Below, piece by piece: positions 51,606 through 61,356 of a DNA stretch of 64,000 nt. Numbering within the stretch: position 1 is the first letter of the stretch; each line of letters opens with the position of its first letter. The position numbers and the translations under genes are program-made. This stretch comes from Limiplasma sp036652695 (GTDB lineage: Bacteria > Bacillota > Clostridia > Christensenellales > Aristaeellaceae), in contig JAVVVJ010000006.1 of NCBI GenBank assembly GCA_036652695.1, positions 10,967 to 74,966 on the forward strand, in the 5' to 3' direction. Below the pieces are notes generated by a model, which worked only from the letters and a program-made list of their open reading frames with translations, was not told the DNA's origin and searched no databases.

Positions 51606-53423
51606 TTAGCCCTGCTTGCCCTGCCGCAAAAGCTGGGCGTACCACGTGACGACATCCAATAGACGGCTTAGCTCGCTTTCGCGGCAGGTGGCGCGCCAAA
51701 GCTGCTTGTAGCTTTCAAACCAGCGCTCCAGCGCGGCGGCAAGGGCCGCATCCTCGCGCCCGGCGGCGACCGCCGCGCCTACGAGGTTCCATAGCCGGAT
51801 GGCTTCGCCCGCGACGACCCATGCCTGAAGCATGCCACGCGTGGAGCTGTCCATCGCAGGCGTGCAGGCGCGAAGCGCGGCCATCACATCGGCCAGATGA
51901 GCGTTGCAACGCGCCGCCTGTTCATCCGTGCAGCCAGCCAGTTCATCAAAGCCCACTTCTAGGTTGCCTTGCGCAAAATCCTTGAAGTGTACAAGCGAAT
52001 ACCATTTGCAGGCATAGGCCGCCTGCATCTGCGCAAGCAAGCCGACGACTTTTCCACTCTGATCCAGATATTCCACGCGGGAGATCGCGGCATTTAGCTC
52101 GTCAAACGAAGCGTCCGCATCGCACCACGCGAAAACCGCGCCATAGACCAACCCCGGCAAAGAGAAGAGCGTATCGTTGATGTGCCCGTAATCGCCCCAG
52201 TCGGTGTTGAGCAGGCCAATTGCGCCGTGCTTTTTGCCGTAGGCTGCCATGCGGCGAATATTCTCATATCCATCGCGCAGCGGGGGCATCCATTGGTTCC
52301 AGCCGTTCACGCCGGGGCAGACGTACTGTAGCGCTCCGGCCTGCGCAAGGCGGCGCGTAGCGTCCTCCTTCTCCTCGGGCGAATAACCCCAGTTAAGGCA
52401 GATCGTTCCCTGCGGAAGCTCGGCGAGCGCATCCGGAAAGCGCTGCACGATATCGCCCCAGAACATGGGCTGATGCCCCTTTTCTGCCACAAACGCGCAA
52501 AGCTCCTTCACAAAGCCCATATAATAGGCGCGCTCGCCAACCCGCGCCAGCTCCTCGCGGCTGCGCTCCTTGCCAAGGTCGAAGGTTTCATCCGCACAGA
52601 TGTTGAAGCGGCGAGAGCGGAATAGCGGCATGACCTCGGCAATCATGGCGCGCATCAGCGGCAGCGCGCGCTCATCCGAAATGTTGAGGGTGTGGTGGCG
52701 CATGCGGTTGGGCATGGTGGAAGGCGCAGCAGCCGTCAGCTCGCATAGCGAAGCGTAGCCCTTGGTGCTCAGCAGCTCAAAGAGATGCCCAAAGCTGGAA
52801 AAGGATGGGACAAGCTCAATGCCGCGCGCGGCGCAGTAATCATCCAATTCCATGATATCCTCGGCGGTCAGCGCGTCACCAAGGCGATACAGCTCGGTCA
52901 GCTCGCGATAGAGGTAGGTGTGCTCAATATAGAGCTGTAGCTGGTTGAGCTTATAAAAGCAAAGGCTGTCTGCCAGCGCCTTTAAAGCGCTCAGCTTGGG
53001 AATGCGCCCACGCGTTACATCCAGATAGTAGCCGCGATCCAGAAGCTTTGGCGCGTCGTCGATTTGAAGGGCGCTAAGCTCGCAGCCGGATTTGCGAATC
53101 AACTGCCGCAGCGTTTGCACGCCATGCAGCAGCCCCGCCTCGTCCGCGCCTGCGACCGTAACGCCTTGCGGATCAACGCGCAAGCGGTAGCCTTGCGCGG
53201 GCAGGTCGCTCGCAAGCTGGAGGGCGATATCGCCATTGAGCGCCTCTCCGCGCAAAATTGGCACCTCAAAGCCCGCGAAACGATGAAGCTCTTCCTTTAA
53301 CTGCTTTGCACCGGTTTTCGCAAGTTCGCCGGTCTGTGCGTGCAGCACAATGCGTGTCTGTAACCCTATGGAAAAACTGCCTTCCAGCGGCTGCTCATTC
53401 AGGGGAGTGGGTAAATAATTCAT
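51606..53423 (-). CDS. Beta-N-acetylhexosaminidase, GH20 family
   Basis: 605 residues from ATG 53423. Releases terminal N-acetylglucosamine or N-acetylgalactosamine by substrate-assisted catalysis. An N-terminal GH20b-like domain (about 10-125: GDIALQLASDLPAQGYRLRV; DEAGLLHGVQTLRQL) leads into the barrel, with RGYYLDVTRGRIPKLSALKA and the Asp-Glu pair D278-E279 in FNICADETFDLG. No signal peptide, so it is cytoplasmic and works on imported oligosaccharides. GGAGG precedes the start. With nagB it supports amino-sugar use. Confidence 0.88.
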   Translation of the reverse strand: MNYLPTPLNEQPLEGSFSIGLQTRIVLHAQTGELAKTGAKQLKEELHRFAGFEVPILRGEALNGDIALQLASDLPAQGYRLRVDPQGVTVAGADEAGLLHGVQTLRQLIRKSGCELSALQIDDAPKLLDRGYYLDVTRGRIPKLSALKALADSLCFYKLNQLQLYIEHTYLYRELTELYRLGDALTAEDIMELDDYCAARGIELVPSFSSFGHLFELLSTKGYASLCELTAAAPSTMPNRMRHHTLNISDERALPLMRAMIAEVMPLFRSRRFNICADETFDLGKERSREELARVGERAYYMGFVKELCAFVAEKGHQPMFWGDIVQRFPDALAELPQGTICLNWGYSPEEKEDATRRLAQAGALQYVCPGVNGWNQWMPPLRDGYENIRRMAAYGKKHGAIGLLNTDWGDYGHINDTLFSLPGLVYGAVFAWCDADASFDELNAAISRVEYLDQSGKVVGLLAQMQAAYACKWYSLVHFKDFAQGNLEVGFDELAGCTDEQAARCNAHLADVMAALRACTPAMDSSTRGMLQAWVVAGEAIRLWNLVGAAVAAGREDAALAAALERWFESYKQLWRATCRESELSRLLDVVTWYAQLLRQGKQG

Positions 53424-53610
53424 TGTCGTTCCTCCGGTTTTGTTGGTAGTTCCCATGCGGTTGATTCTTCTGCATGGATCGTTTGAATTCCTTCCTCAAA
53501 AGCAAATTCATATCTTGCGGCAAGCCTCCAAAAAGCAGGACTTTCCTTTTCAAATCCCGTATATACAATACGAATACGCGCACCAACCGCAGCGCAAGGG
53601 AGGGATGCCA

Positions 53611-54615
53611 ATGACCATTCGTGAACGCTTGGAGGCCGAGGAGGCCGCGCGCCTTTCCCCAATGGCTGTTTCCGCACGGCAAAGCAAGGGGCGCGAGCGA
53701 CCCGTCACCCCCTGTGACCTGCGCACGGACTTTCAGCGCGACCGTGACCGCATCATTCATTGCAAGAGCTTTCGGCGTTTGAAATATAAAACGCAGGTCT
53801 TCCTTTCCCCCACAGGCGATCATTACCGCACGCGCCTCACGCATACGCTGGAGGTGGCGCAGGTCGCCCGCACGCTTGCGCGTTCGCTTCGCCTAAACGA
53901 GGATTTGACCGAGGCCATCGCCCTTGGGCACGATTTGGGGCATACGCCCTTTGGCCACATTGGCGAAAACACGCTGGACAAGCTGATGCACAGCGGCTTT
54001 CAACACAATGTGCAAAGCCTGCGCATGGTGGAGCGGCTGGAAAACGAGGGTATGGGGCTGAACCTCTGCTTTGAAACGAGGGATGGCATCCTCACCCATT
54101 CGGGCATGCGGGAGCCTATGACGCTGGAGGGCTGGTGCGTGCGCCGCGCCGACCGCGTTGCCTACATCAACCACGATATTGACGACGCAATCCGCGGCGG
54201 CATCCTCAAGCCCTTCGAGCTTCCGCGTCACTGCACGCGCGTGCTGGGCGAAACGCATGGCCAGCGCATTGATACCATGATCCGCGACATCGTAACGACC
54301 AGCATGGATCAGCCCTTTGTGCGCATGTCCGAACCCATCAGCGACGCAAGCGACGAGCTTCGCGCGTTCCTCTTTGAGCGCGTCTATCACGACGAGTGGC
54401 GCAAAAAAGAAGAAGAGCGGTGCGATTACATCCTTTCCGCACTATTTGGGCATTACTGCGAGCATCCGGAGCAGCTACCCAAGGAATACCTCGAAATTTT
54501 TTTGACCGAGGGTGCCGAGCGCGCCGCATGCGACTTTGTCGCTTGCATGACGGATCGCTACGCCATCGACAACTTCGCCGAGCTTTTTGTGCCCAACGCC
54601 TTCCACCGCCAATAA
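53611..54615 (+). CDS. dGTPase-like HD-domain phosphohydrolase
   Basis: 334 residues from ATG 53611 (AAGGGAGGG six bases before). Family members hydrolyse dNTPs to nucleoside and triphosphate. HD motifs: FRRLKYKTQVF, YRTRLTHTLEVAQVAR (His), ALGHDLGHTPFGHIGE (His-Asp pair) and RADRVAYINHDIDD. Sequence is of the short Gram-positive dGTPase-like type. The longer frame from 53440 adds 57 residues unlike the family. Directly before dnaG and rpoD, the standard order in Clostridia. Confidence 0.9.
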   Translation: MTIRERLEAEEAARLSPMAVSARQSKGRERPVTPCDLRTDFQRDRDRIIHCKSFRRLKYKTQVFLSPTGDHYRTRLTHTLEVAQVARTLARSLRLNEDLTEAIALGHDLGHTPFGHIGENTLDKLMHSGFQHNVQSLRMVERLENEGMGLNLCFETRDGILTHSGMREPMTLEGWCVRRADRVAYINHDIDDAIRGGILKPFELPRHCTRVLGETHGQRIDTMIRDIVTTSMDQPFVRMSEPISDASDELRAFLFERVYHDEWRKKEEERCDYILSALFGHYCEHPEQLPKEYLEIFLTEGAERAACDFVACMTDRYAIDNFAELFVPNAFHRQ

Positions 54616-54695
54616 GCCAATTGTCGGAATTTGTTGAAGTGCTTGCAGGAAACTAATCAGAAGCGGCGAATGAATTAGGAGTGGTGAAGCAAACC

Positions 54696-56432
54696 ATGGC
54701 TGGAAGATACCCACCACAGTGGCTGGATGAGCTGAGGACGCACGCAGACATCGTCAAAATTGTCGGTTCTTATGTGCACCTTAAGAAGAACGGGCATAGA
54801 TATGTAGGTCTGTGCCCGTTTCACAACGAAACGGCTCCCTCCTTCTCGGTCGATGAGCAAAAGCAGCTGTACCACTGCTTCGGCTGCAAGGCGGGAGGAA
54901 GCGTGATCCAGTTCGTTATGGAAATCGAGCGCCTTTCCTTTGTGGAGGCGGTCGCTTTTCTGGCCGAACAGCTGCGCATGCCCCTGCCTGAAATGCAAAA
55001 CGACCCTGCCTACGAACAACGCCGTTCGCTCAAAGAGCGTATCTATTTGGCTAACAAGGCAGCTGCACGATTGTATCATCAGCATCTATGGCAAGAGGAC
55101 AGCGCGGAGATTCTGCACTACCTGCAAAAGCGCGGGCTGAGCGATGCGGTGATCCGTCGCTTTGGCATTGGCGCGGCCCCAACGGGTGCAAACATCGGCA
55201 AGGCCTTGATGGCGCAGGGCTTTGTTGAGGACGAGCTGGTACAGGCGGGGCTGATGCTCACAAGGGATGATCGAACCTTCGATATGTTCCGTAACCGCGC
55301 CATATTTCCCATCATTGATGCCTATGGCAACATCCTCGGCTTTGGCGGCCGGGCGATGGGTGATGCGATGCCAAAATATCTCAACACCTCCGATACCCCA
55401 GCCTTTAACAAACGGTATACCGTTTTCGCGGCCAATTTGCTGCGCAAGGCACGCGGGCTTACGCGGATCATTTTGGTGGAGGGATATATGGATGTCGTAG
55501 CGCTCTCTCAATTTGGGGTGGAAGGCGTAGCCGCAACGCTTGGCACGGCGCTCACCCCAGAGCAGGCTCGGCTTTTGCACCGTTACGCACCAGAGGTCTG
55601 GATCGCCTACGATGGTGACAAAGCGGGTCAAAAGGCCATATTGCGCGGCCTGGAGGTGCTAGAGGCCGAAAGCGTGCCTGTGCGTGTGCTGGATTTTCCC
55701 GGCGGGCTTGACCCGGACGAGTTCATCCGGCAGCAGGGGCTGGAGGCGTTTGACGCGCTGAAACCCATGTCTGCGGCGACCTACCGCATGCTTCGCCAAA
55801 AGGAGCGTTTCGACATGGCCACCGAGGAGGGGCGCACGGAGTATGCCAAGGCCTGCTCCGAAATTCTCAAAGCCGTGCGCGAACCCGTAGAGCTGGAAAA
55901 CCACCTGCGGCGGCTGATGCTGGAAACCGGCTTTCCCCGCGAGGTGCTGCAACAGCAAATTGGCCTTACGTTGCCAAAACAGCATACCACAGTGCAAAAA
56001 CGGGAAGGCTTTACGCAAAAAGCAAGGGAGGCGGCACAGGTTGATTGGACAGCCAGAACACTGCTGGCGGCGCTTTCCACAGGTCGCTTGCCAAAGGATA
56101 TCGTAGCACCTGAGGAATTTACAGATCCCGTTTTACGTTCTCTTTGCGAAGCGCTTTTGAATGGCGAAAACGCCGCCACCCTCATGGAGCGTCAGCCCGA
56201 TGAACAGAGCCGCGCCGTGGTAGGCGATATTCTCAGCTTAAACACCGACCTAGACGACGATGGCCTGATGCAAATGGTGCGTGACTGCCTGTACCGGCTT
56301 CGCAAGGCAAGGCTTGAAAGCGAGCTGGATCAAATTCAGCAAGGTCTAAGCGCCCTGCCCCCAAACGAGCGTGCGCAGGAAACCAAGCGCGCATGCCAAC
56401 TAACCAAGCAACTGACAGACCTGAAGCAGTGA
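54696..56432 (+). CDS. dnaG: DNA primase
   Basis: 578 residues from ATG 54696 (MAGRYPPQWLDEL). Makes RNA primers for replication. CHC2 zinc finger with C40, H43, C61 and C64 (CPFHNE ... CFGC); the catalytic RNAP/TOPRIM core with FGGRAMGD, ILVEGYMDVVAL and the acidic IAYDGDKAGQKA; and a C-terminal helicase-binding region. In-frame GTG codons at 54681 and 54684 exist, but family N-termini start at MAGR. The spacing of the AGGAG site to ATG is long (14 bases). Confidence 0.95.
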   Translation: MAGRYPPQWLDELRTHADIVKIVGSYVHLKKNGHRYVGLCPFHNETAPSFSVDEQKQLYHCFGCKAGGSVIQFVMEIERLSFVEAVAFLAEQLRMPLPEMQNDPAYEQRRSLKERIYLANKAAARLYHQHLWQEDSAEILHYLQKRGLSDAVIRRFGIGAAPTGANIGKALMAQGFVEDELVQAGLMLTRDDRTFDMFRNRAIFPIIDAYGNILGFGGRAMGDAMPKYLNTSDTPAFNKRYTVFAANLLRKARGLTRIILVEGYMDVVALSQFGVEGVAATLGTALTPEQARLLHRYAPEVWIAYDGDKAGQKAILRGLEVLEAESVPVRVLDFPGGLDPDEFIRQQGLEAFDALKPMSAATYRMLRQKERFDMATEEGRTEYAKACSEILKAVREPVELENHLRRLMLETGFPREVLQQQIGLTLPKQHTTVQKREGFTQKAREAAQVDWTARTLLAALSTGRLPKDIVAPEEFTDPVLRSLCEALLNGENAATLMERQPDEQSRAVVGDILSLNTDLDDDGLMQMVRDCLYRLRKARLESELDQIQQGLSALPPNERAQETKRACQLTKQLTDLKQ

Positions 56433-56464
56433 TTTTTCCCCCGCGCGCACATGAAGGAGTGAGA

Positions 56465-57553
56465 ATGTTGAGCAAAAATCAGTCGCCCGAGGCAGTCAAA
56501 CTGAAACTCAACGAACTATACGAGGATGCCAGAACCAAGGGCACCGTCACCCGTGACGAGGTGGCCAATCAGGCCATGGAGCTGGAGATTGATGCCGACC
56601 AGATGAATAAGATCTACGAAACGCTCGAGAGCTTGGGCGTGGACGTAGTTACCGAATTTGACCCCGTGCCGACCGAGGAGCTGATCGAGCCTGAAAAGAT
56701 TGATCTGAGCGTTCCGGAAGGCATCAGCGTTGACGACCCTGTCCGCATGTACCTCAAGGAGATCGGCAAGGTGCCCCTTCTGACGGCAGATGAGGAAATC
56801 GACATTGCCAAGCGCATGGAAGAAGGCGATGAAGAGGCCAAGCAAAAGCTGACCGAGGCCAACCTTCGCCTAGTCGTTTCCATTGCCAAGCGCTATGTGG
56901 GGCGCGGTATGCTCTTTCTGGATTTGATTCAGGAGGGCAATCTGGGGCTGATCAAGGCCGTAGATAAGTTTGACTACCGCAAAGGCTACAAGTTTTCCAC
57001 CTATGCCACGTGGTGGATTCGGCAGGCCATCACGCGCGCCATTGCCGATCAGGCGCGCACCATCCGCATCCCCGTACATATGGTGGAAACCATTAACAAG
57101 CTCATCCGCATTTCCCGCCAGCTTTTGCAGGAATATGGTCGCGAGCCCACGCCGGATGAAATTGCCAAGGTGATGAACATCAGTGAAAACAAGGTGCGCG
57201 AGATCATCAAGATCGCGCAGGAGCCTGTTTCGCTAGAAACCCCCATCGGCGAGGAAGAGGACAGCCATCTGGGCGATTTCATCCCGGATGAGGACGCGCC
57301 CGCGCCCGCCGAAGCCGCCAGCTTCACCTTGATGAAGGAACAGCTGCTAGATGTGCTGGATACCCTGACTCCGCGCGAGGAAAAGGTGCTTCGCCTCCGC
57401 TTTGGGCTGGACGACGGCCATCAGCGCACGCTGGAAGAGGTCGGAAAGGTGTTTAAGGTCACACGCGAGCGCATCCGCCAAATTGAAGCCAAAGCACTGC
57501 GCAAGCTCCGCCATCCCAGCCGCAGCAAAAAGCTAAAGGACTACCTTGACTGA
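56465..57553 (+). CDS. rpoD: RNA polymerase primary sigma factor (SigA/RpoD)
   Basis: 362 residues from ATG 56465 (AAGGAG before). Region 1.1 like helices in the first 70 residues, region 1.2 with DDPVRMYLKEIGKVPLLTADEE, region 2 with NLRLVVSIAKRYVGRGMLFL and KGYKFSTYATWWIRQAITRA, region 3, and region 4 with the -35 recognition HTH (FKVTRERIRQIEAKALRKL). The region 1.1 part is short, as usual for Bacillota. It would read the TTGACA/TATAAT promoters listed here. Follows dnaG by 32 bases. Confidence 0.96.
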   Translation: MLSKNQSPEAVKLKLNELYEDARTKGTVTRDEVANQAMELEIDADQMNKIYETLESLGVDVVTEFDPVPTEELIEPEKIDLSVPEGISVDDPVRMYLKEIGKVPLLTADEEIDIAKRMEEGDEEAKQKLTEANLRLVVSIAKRYVGRGMLFLDLIQEGNLGLIKAVDKFDYRKGYKFSTYATWWIRQAITRAIADQARTIRIPVHMVETINKLIRISRQLLQEYGREPTPDEIAKVMNISENKVREIIKIAQEPVSLETPIGEEEDSHLGDFIPDEDAPAPAEAASFTLMKEQLLDVLDTLTPREEKVLRLRFGLDDGHQRTLEEVGKVFKVTRERIRQIEAKALRKLRHPSRSKKLKDYLD

Positions 57554-58295
57554 CGCACCCGCACGGCCGCTGCGACCACCGTTGTTGGACGCCCGCCTTT
57601 CTACCGCGCTTACATTAGCCGGACGCTGTGAAACCGCCGCCGATATCGGCGCGGATCACGGGCGGTTAAGCGCGGTGCTGCTGGCGCAGGGGCTTGCTGC
57701 GCATGTGCTGGTGGCGGACGTGAGCGAAAAGGCGCTTGCTAAGGCGCGCGGGCGCATTTGCGCGCTTCATTTGGAAGGCGGCGCGACCTTCGCCGTGGCG
57801 GATGGGCTTGATGCGCTGGAGGCGCTTGCGCAAAAGAAGGCCGATGTGATTTTCATCCTCGGCATGGGCGGCGATACGCTTCGCGGCATTCTTTTGCGAG
57901 GACATGCGCGTCTGCAAAACGCCGCATTGATTTTGGGTGCGCAAACGGAGCTTCCCCTGCTGCGCCAAACGGTGTGCGAGCTTGGTTATCGCATCCGGCG
58001 CGAGGCACTTGCGCTGGAGGGCGGCCGTTGCTACGAGCTGATGCGCTGTGAACCCGCGCTTCCCGGCGAAATGCCGTATACCGAGGAGGAGCTTTTGCTT
58101 GGCCCCGTGCTTCTTTACGAGCATCCGCCGCTGTATGGCGGCGTGCTTTTGCGCCGTGAAAACCTGCTGCGGGAAGCCATTCGTGCCATGGAGGCCGCTG
58201 ACCTGCGCAAGGATCGGGAAAGGCTGAGCTGCTTTCGGCGCGAGCTCGCCTATGTGGAGCGCGCGCTTCAAACATGCGGGGAGGCTTGTAAATGA
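57546..58295 (+). CDS. trmK: tRNA (adenine22-N1)-methyltransferase TrmK
   Basis: 249 residues. Methylates N1 of A22 in tRNA with SAM. Rossmann motif AADIGADHGRLSAVLLAQG, then VLVADVSEKALAKARGRI and the FILGMGGDTLRGIL motif diagnostic of TrmK. The start is TTG at 57546, inside the rpoD end; AAAGGA lies five bases upstream and no ATG or GTG fits. Overlaps rpoD by 8 bases and the next gene by 4 (ATGA). Confidence 0.9.
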   Translation: MTDAPARPLRPPLLDARLSTALTLAGRCETAADIGADHGRLSAVLLAQGLAAHVLVADVSEKALAKARGRICALHLEGGATFAVADGLDALEALAQKKADVIFILGMGGDTLRGILLRGHARLQNAALILGAQTELPLLRQTVCELGYRIRREALALEGGRCYELMRCEPALPGEMPYTEEELLLGPVLLYEHPPLYGGVLLRRENLLREAIRAMEAADLRKDRERLSCFRRELAYVERALQTCGEACK

Positions 58296-59083
58296 CCGAT
58301 GTTTCCGTACGGATGGTGCTGGATTGGCTGAACGCGCTCGCCCCCTTCCAATCCGCGGAAAGCTTTGATAACGTAGGGCTGCTGCTGGGCGACCCCGATG
58401 CGGCGGTGCGCAATGTACTCTTTGGAATGGATCTGGATGCAGGCATGCTGTGCCAAGCAATGGCGCTTCACGCGGAGCTGATTGTGACGCATCATCCATT
58501 CATTTTTTCCCCGTTGCGGCGCATAGACTATACCAGCCCTCAGGGGCAGGCGCTTTGCGCACTCGCGGGCAAGCATGTGAACGTCATTGCGTCACACACC
58601 AACTGGGACAAGGCTCCAGGCGGTGTAAGCGATGCGCTGGCAAAAGCGCTGGGACTCTGCGACGTAACGCGCGGGGACGAGTACTTGCGCGTGGGCACGC
58701 TGGCCGTGCCGCTCCGCTCCGGCGTGCTGGCAGCTCACATCGAACAGGCGCTCGGCTTCTCCCCCCGCCGCTACGGCAACAGCGAGCGCCTCATCACGCG
58801 CGTAGCAGTGGCGGGCGGCGCGTATGGCGAAGGTGCGGCGCTCGCTCACGCGCTAGGCGCAGAGGCGTATGTGGTGGGTGAAATTCACCACCATGAGCTG
58901 CTTGATGCCTGCGCGCGCGGGCTGACGGTTTACGACAGCGGACATTTTGCCACCGAGGCGCCGGGCGTGCGCGCCCTTTACGAACGCTTTCTCGCAGATG
59001 CGGCGCAGGCCGTTTGGCAGGTCACGCCGCATCTCTATCCAACCGCCCCGTTTGCGGGCGCGATGCTTGGGAACGAGCACTGA
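58292..59083 (+). CDS. Nif3-like dinuclear metal-centre protein (YqfO/GTP cyclohydrolase I type 2 homolog)
   Basis: 263 residues, the short form without the inserted PII-like domain. Metal ligands are seen: ELIVTHHPFIF (His-His), VIASHTNWDKAPGG (His and Asp), EIHHHELLDA and YDSGHFATEAPG. The family forms hexameric rings with a two-metal site; its physiological role is not settled. Coupled to trmK by an ATGA overlap, as in many Bacillota. Confidence 0.9.
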   Translation: MTDVSVRMVLDWLNALAPFQSAESFDNVGLLLGDPDAAVRNVLFGMDLDAGMLCQAMALHAELIVTHHPFIFSPLRRIDYTSPQGQALCALAGKHVNVIASHTNWDKAPGGVSDALAKALGLCDVTRGDEYLRVGTLAVPLRSGVLAAHIEQALGFSPRRYGNSERLITRVAVAGGAYGEGAALAHALGAEAYVVGEIHHHELLDACARGLTVYDSGHFATEAPGVRALYERFLADAAQAVWQVTPHLYPTAPFAGAMLGNEH

Positions 59084-59181
59084 AGGCGCAATGAAACCGG
59101 CAAAGTAGGCAAGGGGAGCCTTCCAAGCCCCGCGTCCCCCGTTCCCTACCCTTTTTCCCCGTAACCGCAAGGAGGTATTCC

Positions 59182-59889
59182 ATGGAACAAACAGAGTTGC
59201 TTTGGCAATTCCAGCAGGCTGATATGGCCGCTGACGCGCTGGAGAATGAAATCAAGCGCAGCCCCACCCGTCTCGCGCTCAAGAAAAACCGGGAATTTTT
59301 GGTGGAGCAGCAAAACGCGGTCAAGCGCATGGAAGAGGAAATCGCCGAAATGGTGGATCGCGTAGACATCATCAAGATCGCAATTTCCCGCATGGAGGAT
59401 CAGCTGGGCACATTGCAAAAGCGCATGCAGCTCAACCCGCCCGAGGATCTCACGCAGGCATCGGAGCTTAGCAAGGACGCGCAGAGGCTTCTCATCGACC
59501 TTTCCGGCTACGAGCAGGAAATGAAGCGCATCCAAAAGGACGCTGCCGACCGCGACCGTATGGAAAAAGACATCCGCATGAAGTATGTGAAGGTAAAGGC
59601 CGAGTACGACCAACAAAAGGTGGAGTATGAGGCCGAGTACAAGGAGCAGATGAAGGCATTGGACGAGCGCAAGCTCATCGCGCAGGAGCGTGCGAAGGAC
59701 ATTGAGCCTGCGCTGCTGGAAAAATATCGTACGATTAAGCTGCATTGCGTCCCCCCCATCGCGCGGCTCTTTGGCGATCAATGCGGAGGCTGCAACATGA
59801 GCCTACCCCAGGTAACGCTACGCAATTTCAAAAGCGGCGCAAAGGTTGTGGAATGCGAAACCTGCGGCCGTATGATTATTCAAATGTAA
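59182..59889 (+). CDS. Coiled-coil zinc-ribbon protein (CT398-like)
   Basis: 235 residues. About 150 residues of continuous coiled coil (KNREFLVEQQNAVKRMEEEI; YVKVKAEYDQQKVEYEAEY) end in a zf-RING_7/C4 zinc ribbon: CGGCNMSL and CETCGRMI. Family members are common in this neighbourhood of Bacillota; related proteins may bridge flagellar or RNA factors but the role here is unknown. AAGGAGG precedes the start. 98-base gap from the previous gene shows no clear signal. Confidence 0.85.
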   Translation: MEQTELLWQFQQADMAADALENEIKRSPTRLALKKNREFLVEQQNAVKRMEEEIAEMVDRVDIIKIAISRMEDQLGTLQKRMQLNPPEDLTQASELSKDAQRLLIDLSGYEQEMKRIQKDAADRDRMEKDIRMKYVKVKAEYDQQKVEYEAEYKEQMKALDERKLIAQERAKDIEPALLEKYRTIKLHCVPPIARLFGDQCGGCNMSLPQVTLRNFKSGAKVVECETCGRMIIQM

Positions 59890-59910
59890 CAGCATGCGGA
59901 GGACACGCAT

Positions 59911-61236
59911 ATGAACATGGTGCACATCCTTGAAAAAAAGAAACAGCGGCAGGCGCTCACACAGCAGGAGCTTACGTATTTCGCCAACGGCGCTGCGAAT
60001 GGCAGCATCCCCGATTACCAGCTGGCGGCGCTCTTAATGGCCATCCGCTTAAACGGCATGAACCGCGAGGAAACCGCGCAGCTCACGCTTGCCATGGCGA
60101 ACTCTGGCGAGATGGCCGACCTTTCCTCCCTGCATGGCGTGCCAACAGACAAGCATTCCACAGGCGGCGTGGGCGATACCACCACGTTGGTGCTTGTGCC
60201 GCTGGTCGCGGCCTGCGGCGTGCCTGTGGCAAAAATGAGCGGGCGCGGCCTTGGGCACACGGGTGGAACGCTTGATAAGCTGGAGAGCATTCCCGGCTTC
60301 ACGGTTGGCCTTTCGCAGGACGCTTTTTTGCGGCAGGTACGCGAGATTGGCTGCGCGGTAATCGGCCAGACGCAGAACCTCGCGCCCGCCGATAAGGCGC
60401 TCTACGCCCTTCGCGATGTAACCGCCACCGTGGACAGCATGCCCCTGATCGCCGCGAGCATCATGAGCAAGAAGCTGGCAAGCGGCGCGCAGGCCATCGT
60501 GCTGGACGTTAAAACAGGCTCCGGCGCGCTGATGCAGACCACCGAGGAAAGCATTGCGCTTGCGCAAATGATGGTGCGCATCGGGCGCGACGCGGGGCGC
60601 AAAATGGTGGCGCTCGTCACCGATATGGCAGAGCCGCTTGGCAGCCACGTAGGCAACGCGCTGGAGGTCAAGGAGGCCATCGACGTGCTCTGCGGGCGCG
60701 TGGAAGGGCCGTTGCTCGCCGTTTCGCTGGAGCTTGGCGCGCGCATGATCACACTTGGCGGCGAAGCGCCGGACGTGCCCGCCGCAAAGCAAAAGCTGCT
60801 GACCGCGCTTCACAGCGGCGATGGCATCCGCATGCTTGCGCGCATGATTGAGGCGCAGGGCGGCGATGCGGCCTGCTGTTCTGATGTGAGCAAGCTTGCG
60901 CAGGCATCCACGATATGCGCAGCTCCCGCTTTGCAAAGCGGCTATGTCCACCATATGGATACCATTGCGCTGGGCAGCGCCGCGCAGCTGATGGGTGCGG
61001 GACGCGCAACCAAAACGGACGTCATCGACCACAGCGTCGGCTTTGTGCTCCATAAGCGCATCGGCATGCGCGTGGAGGCAGGCGAACCCCTCGCCACCGT
61101 ACACGCCAAGGATCAAGCAAGCGCCGAGGCGGCTATTTTGGCGATCCAGCAAGCGATTTGCCTATCGCCGGAGCAGGTAGCGCCAAGCAAGCTCATCCAC
61201 GCGTTTGTGGACAGCGAGCACGTGGAAAGGCTCTAA
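59911..61236 (+). CDS. pdp: Pyrimidine-nucleoside (thymidine) phosphorylase
   Basis: 441 residues. Splits thymidine, deoxyuridine or uridine with phosphate into base and (deoxy)ribose-1-phosphate. KHSTGGVGDTTTLVLVPLVA and KMSGRGLGHTGGTLDKLESI are the phosphate/nucleoside motifs of DeoA/Pdp; the C-terminal alpha/beta domain ends VERL. Length fits both thymidine and broad-range pyrimidine phosphorylase; Bacillota usually have the latter. GGAGG precedes the start, and a terminator follows. Confidence 0.93.
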   Translation: MNMVHILEKKKQRQALTQQELTYFANGAANGSIPDYQLAALLMAIRLNGMNREETAQLTLAMANSGEMADLSSLHGVPTDKHSTGGVGDTTTLVLVPLVAACGVPVAKMSGRGLGHTGGTLDKLESIPGFTVGLSQDAFLRQVREIGCAVIGQTQNLAPADKALYALRDVTATVDSMPLIAASIMSKKLASGAQAIVLDVKTGSGALMQTTEESIALAQMMVRIGRDAGRKMVALVTDMAEPLGSHVGNALEVKEAIDVLCGRVEGPLLAVSLELGARMITLGGEAPDVPAAKQKLLTALHSGDGIRMLARMIEAQGGDAACCSDVSKLAQASTICAAPALQSGYVHHMDTIALGSAAQLMGAGRATKTDVIDHSVGFVLHKRIGMRVEAGEPLATVHAKDQASAEAAILAIQQAICLSPEQVAPSKLIHAFVDSEHVERL

Positions 61237-61253
61237 TTTTCAGCCGTACAATC

Positions 61254-61289
61254 AAGAGGGAGCGGATTTTTTTCCGGCCTCCCTCTTTT
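61254..61289 (+). terminator. Terminator of the pdp gene
   Basis: AAGAGGGAG pairs with CTCCCTCTT, extended inward by CGG/CCG around a T-rich loop, and followed by TTTTG. Confidence 0.75.
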
Positions 61290-61290
61290 G

Positions 61291-61319
61291 TTGCATTCGC
61301 GCCTCAAGGCTGTTACAAT
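61291..61319 (+). promoter_or_regulatory. Promoter of the DUF5058-membrane protein-M20 unit
   Basis: TTGCAT at 61291-61296, 17-base spacer, TACAAT at 61314-61319 with an extended TG before the -10. Confidence 0.75.
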
Positions 61320-61356
61320 AGGTACAATTCTACAATTCCGCAAAGGAGGTTCCGCC

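Noticed and set aside
53424..53610. Divergent promoters between the GH20 and dGTPase-like genes
   Set aside because: Only weak hexamers (for example TTTCCT with TACAAT) were found; not firm enough to list.
60049..61152. A 367-codon open frame antisense to the pyrimidine-nucleoside phosphorylase gene
   Set aside because: It is a shadow of a GC-rich coding strand: no ribosome binding site, no recognisable motif, and the plus strand is a clear conserved enzyme.
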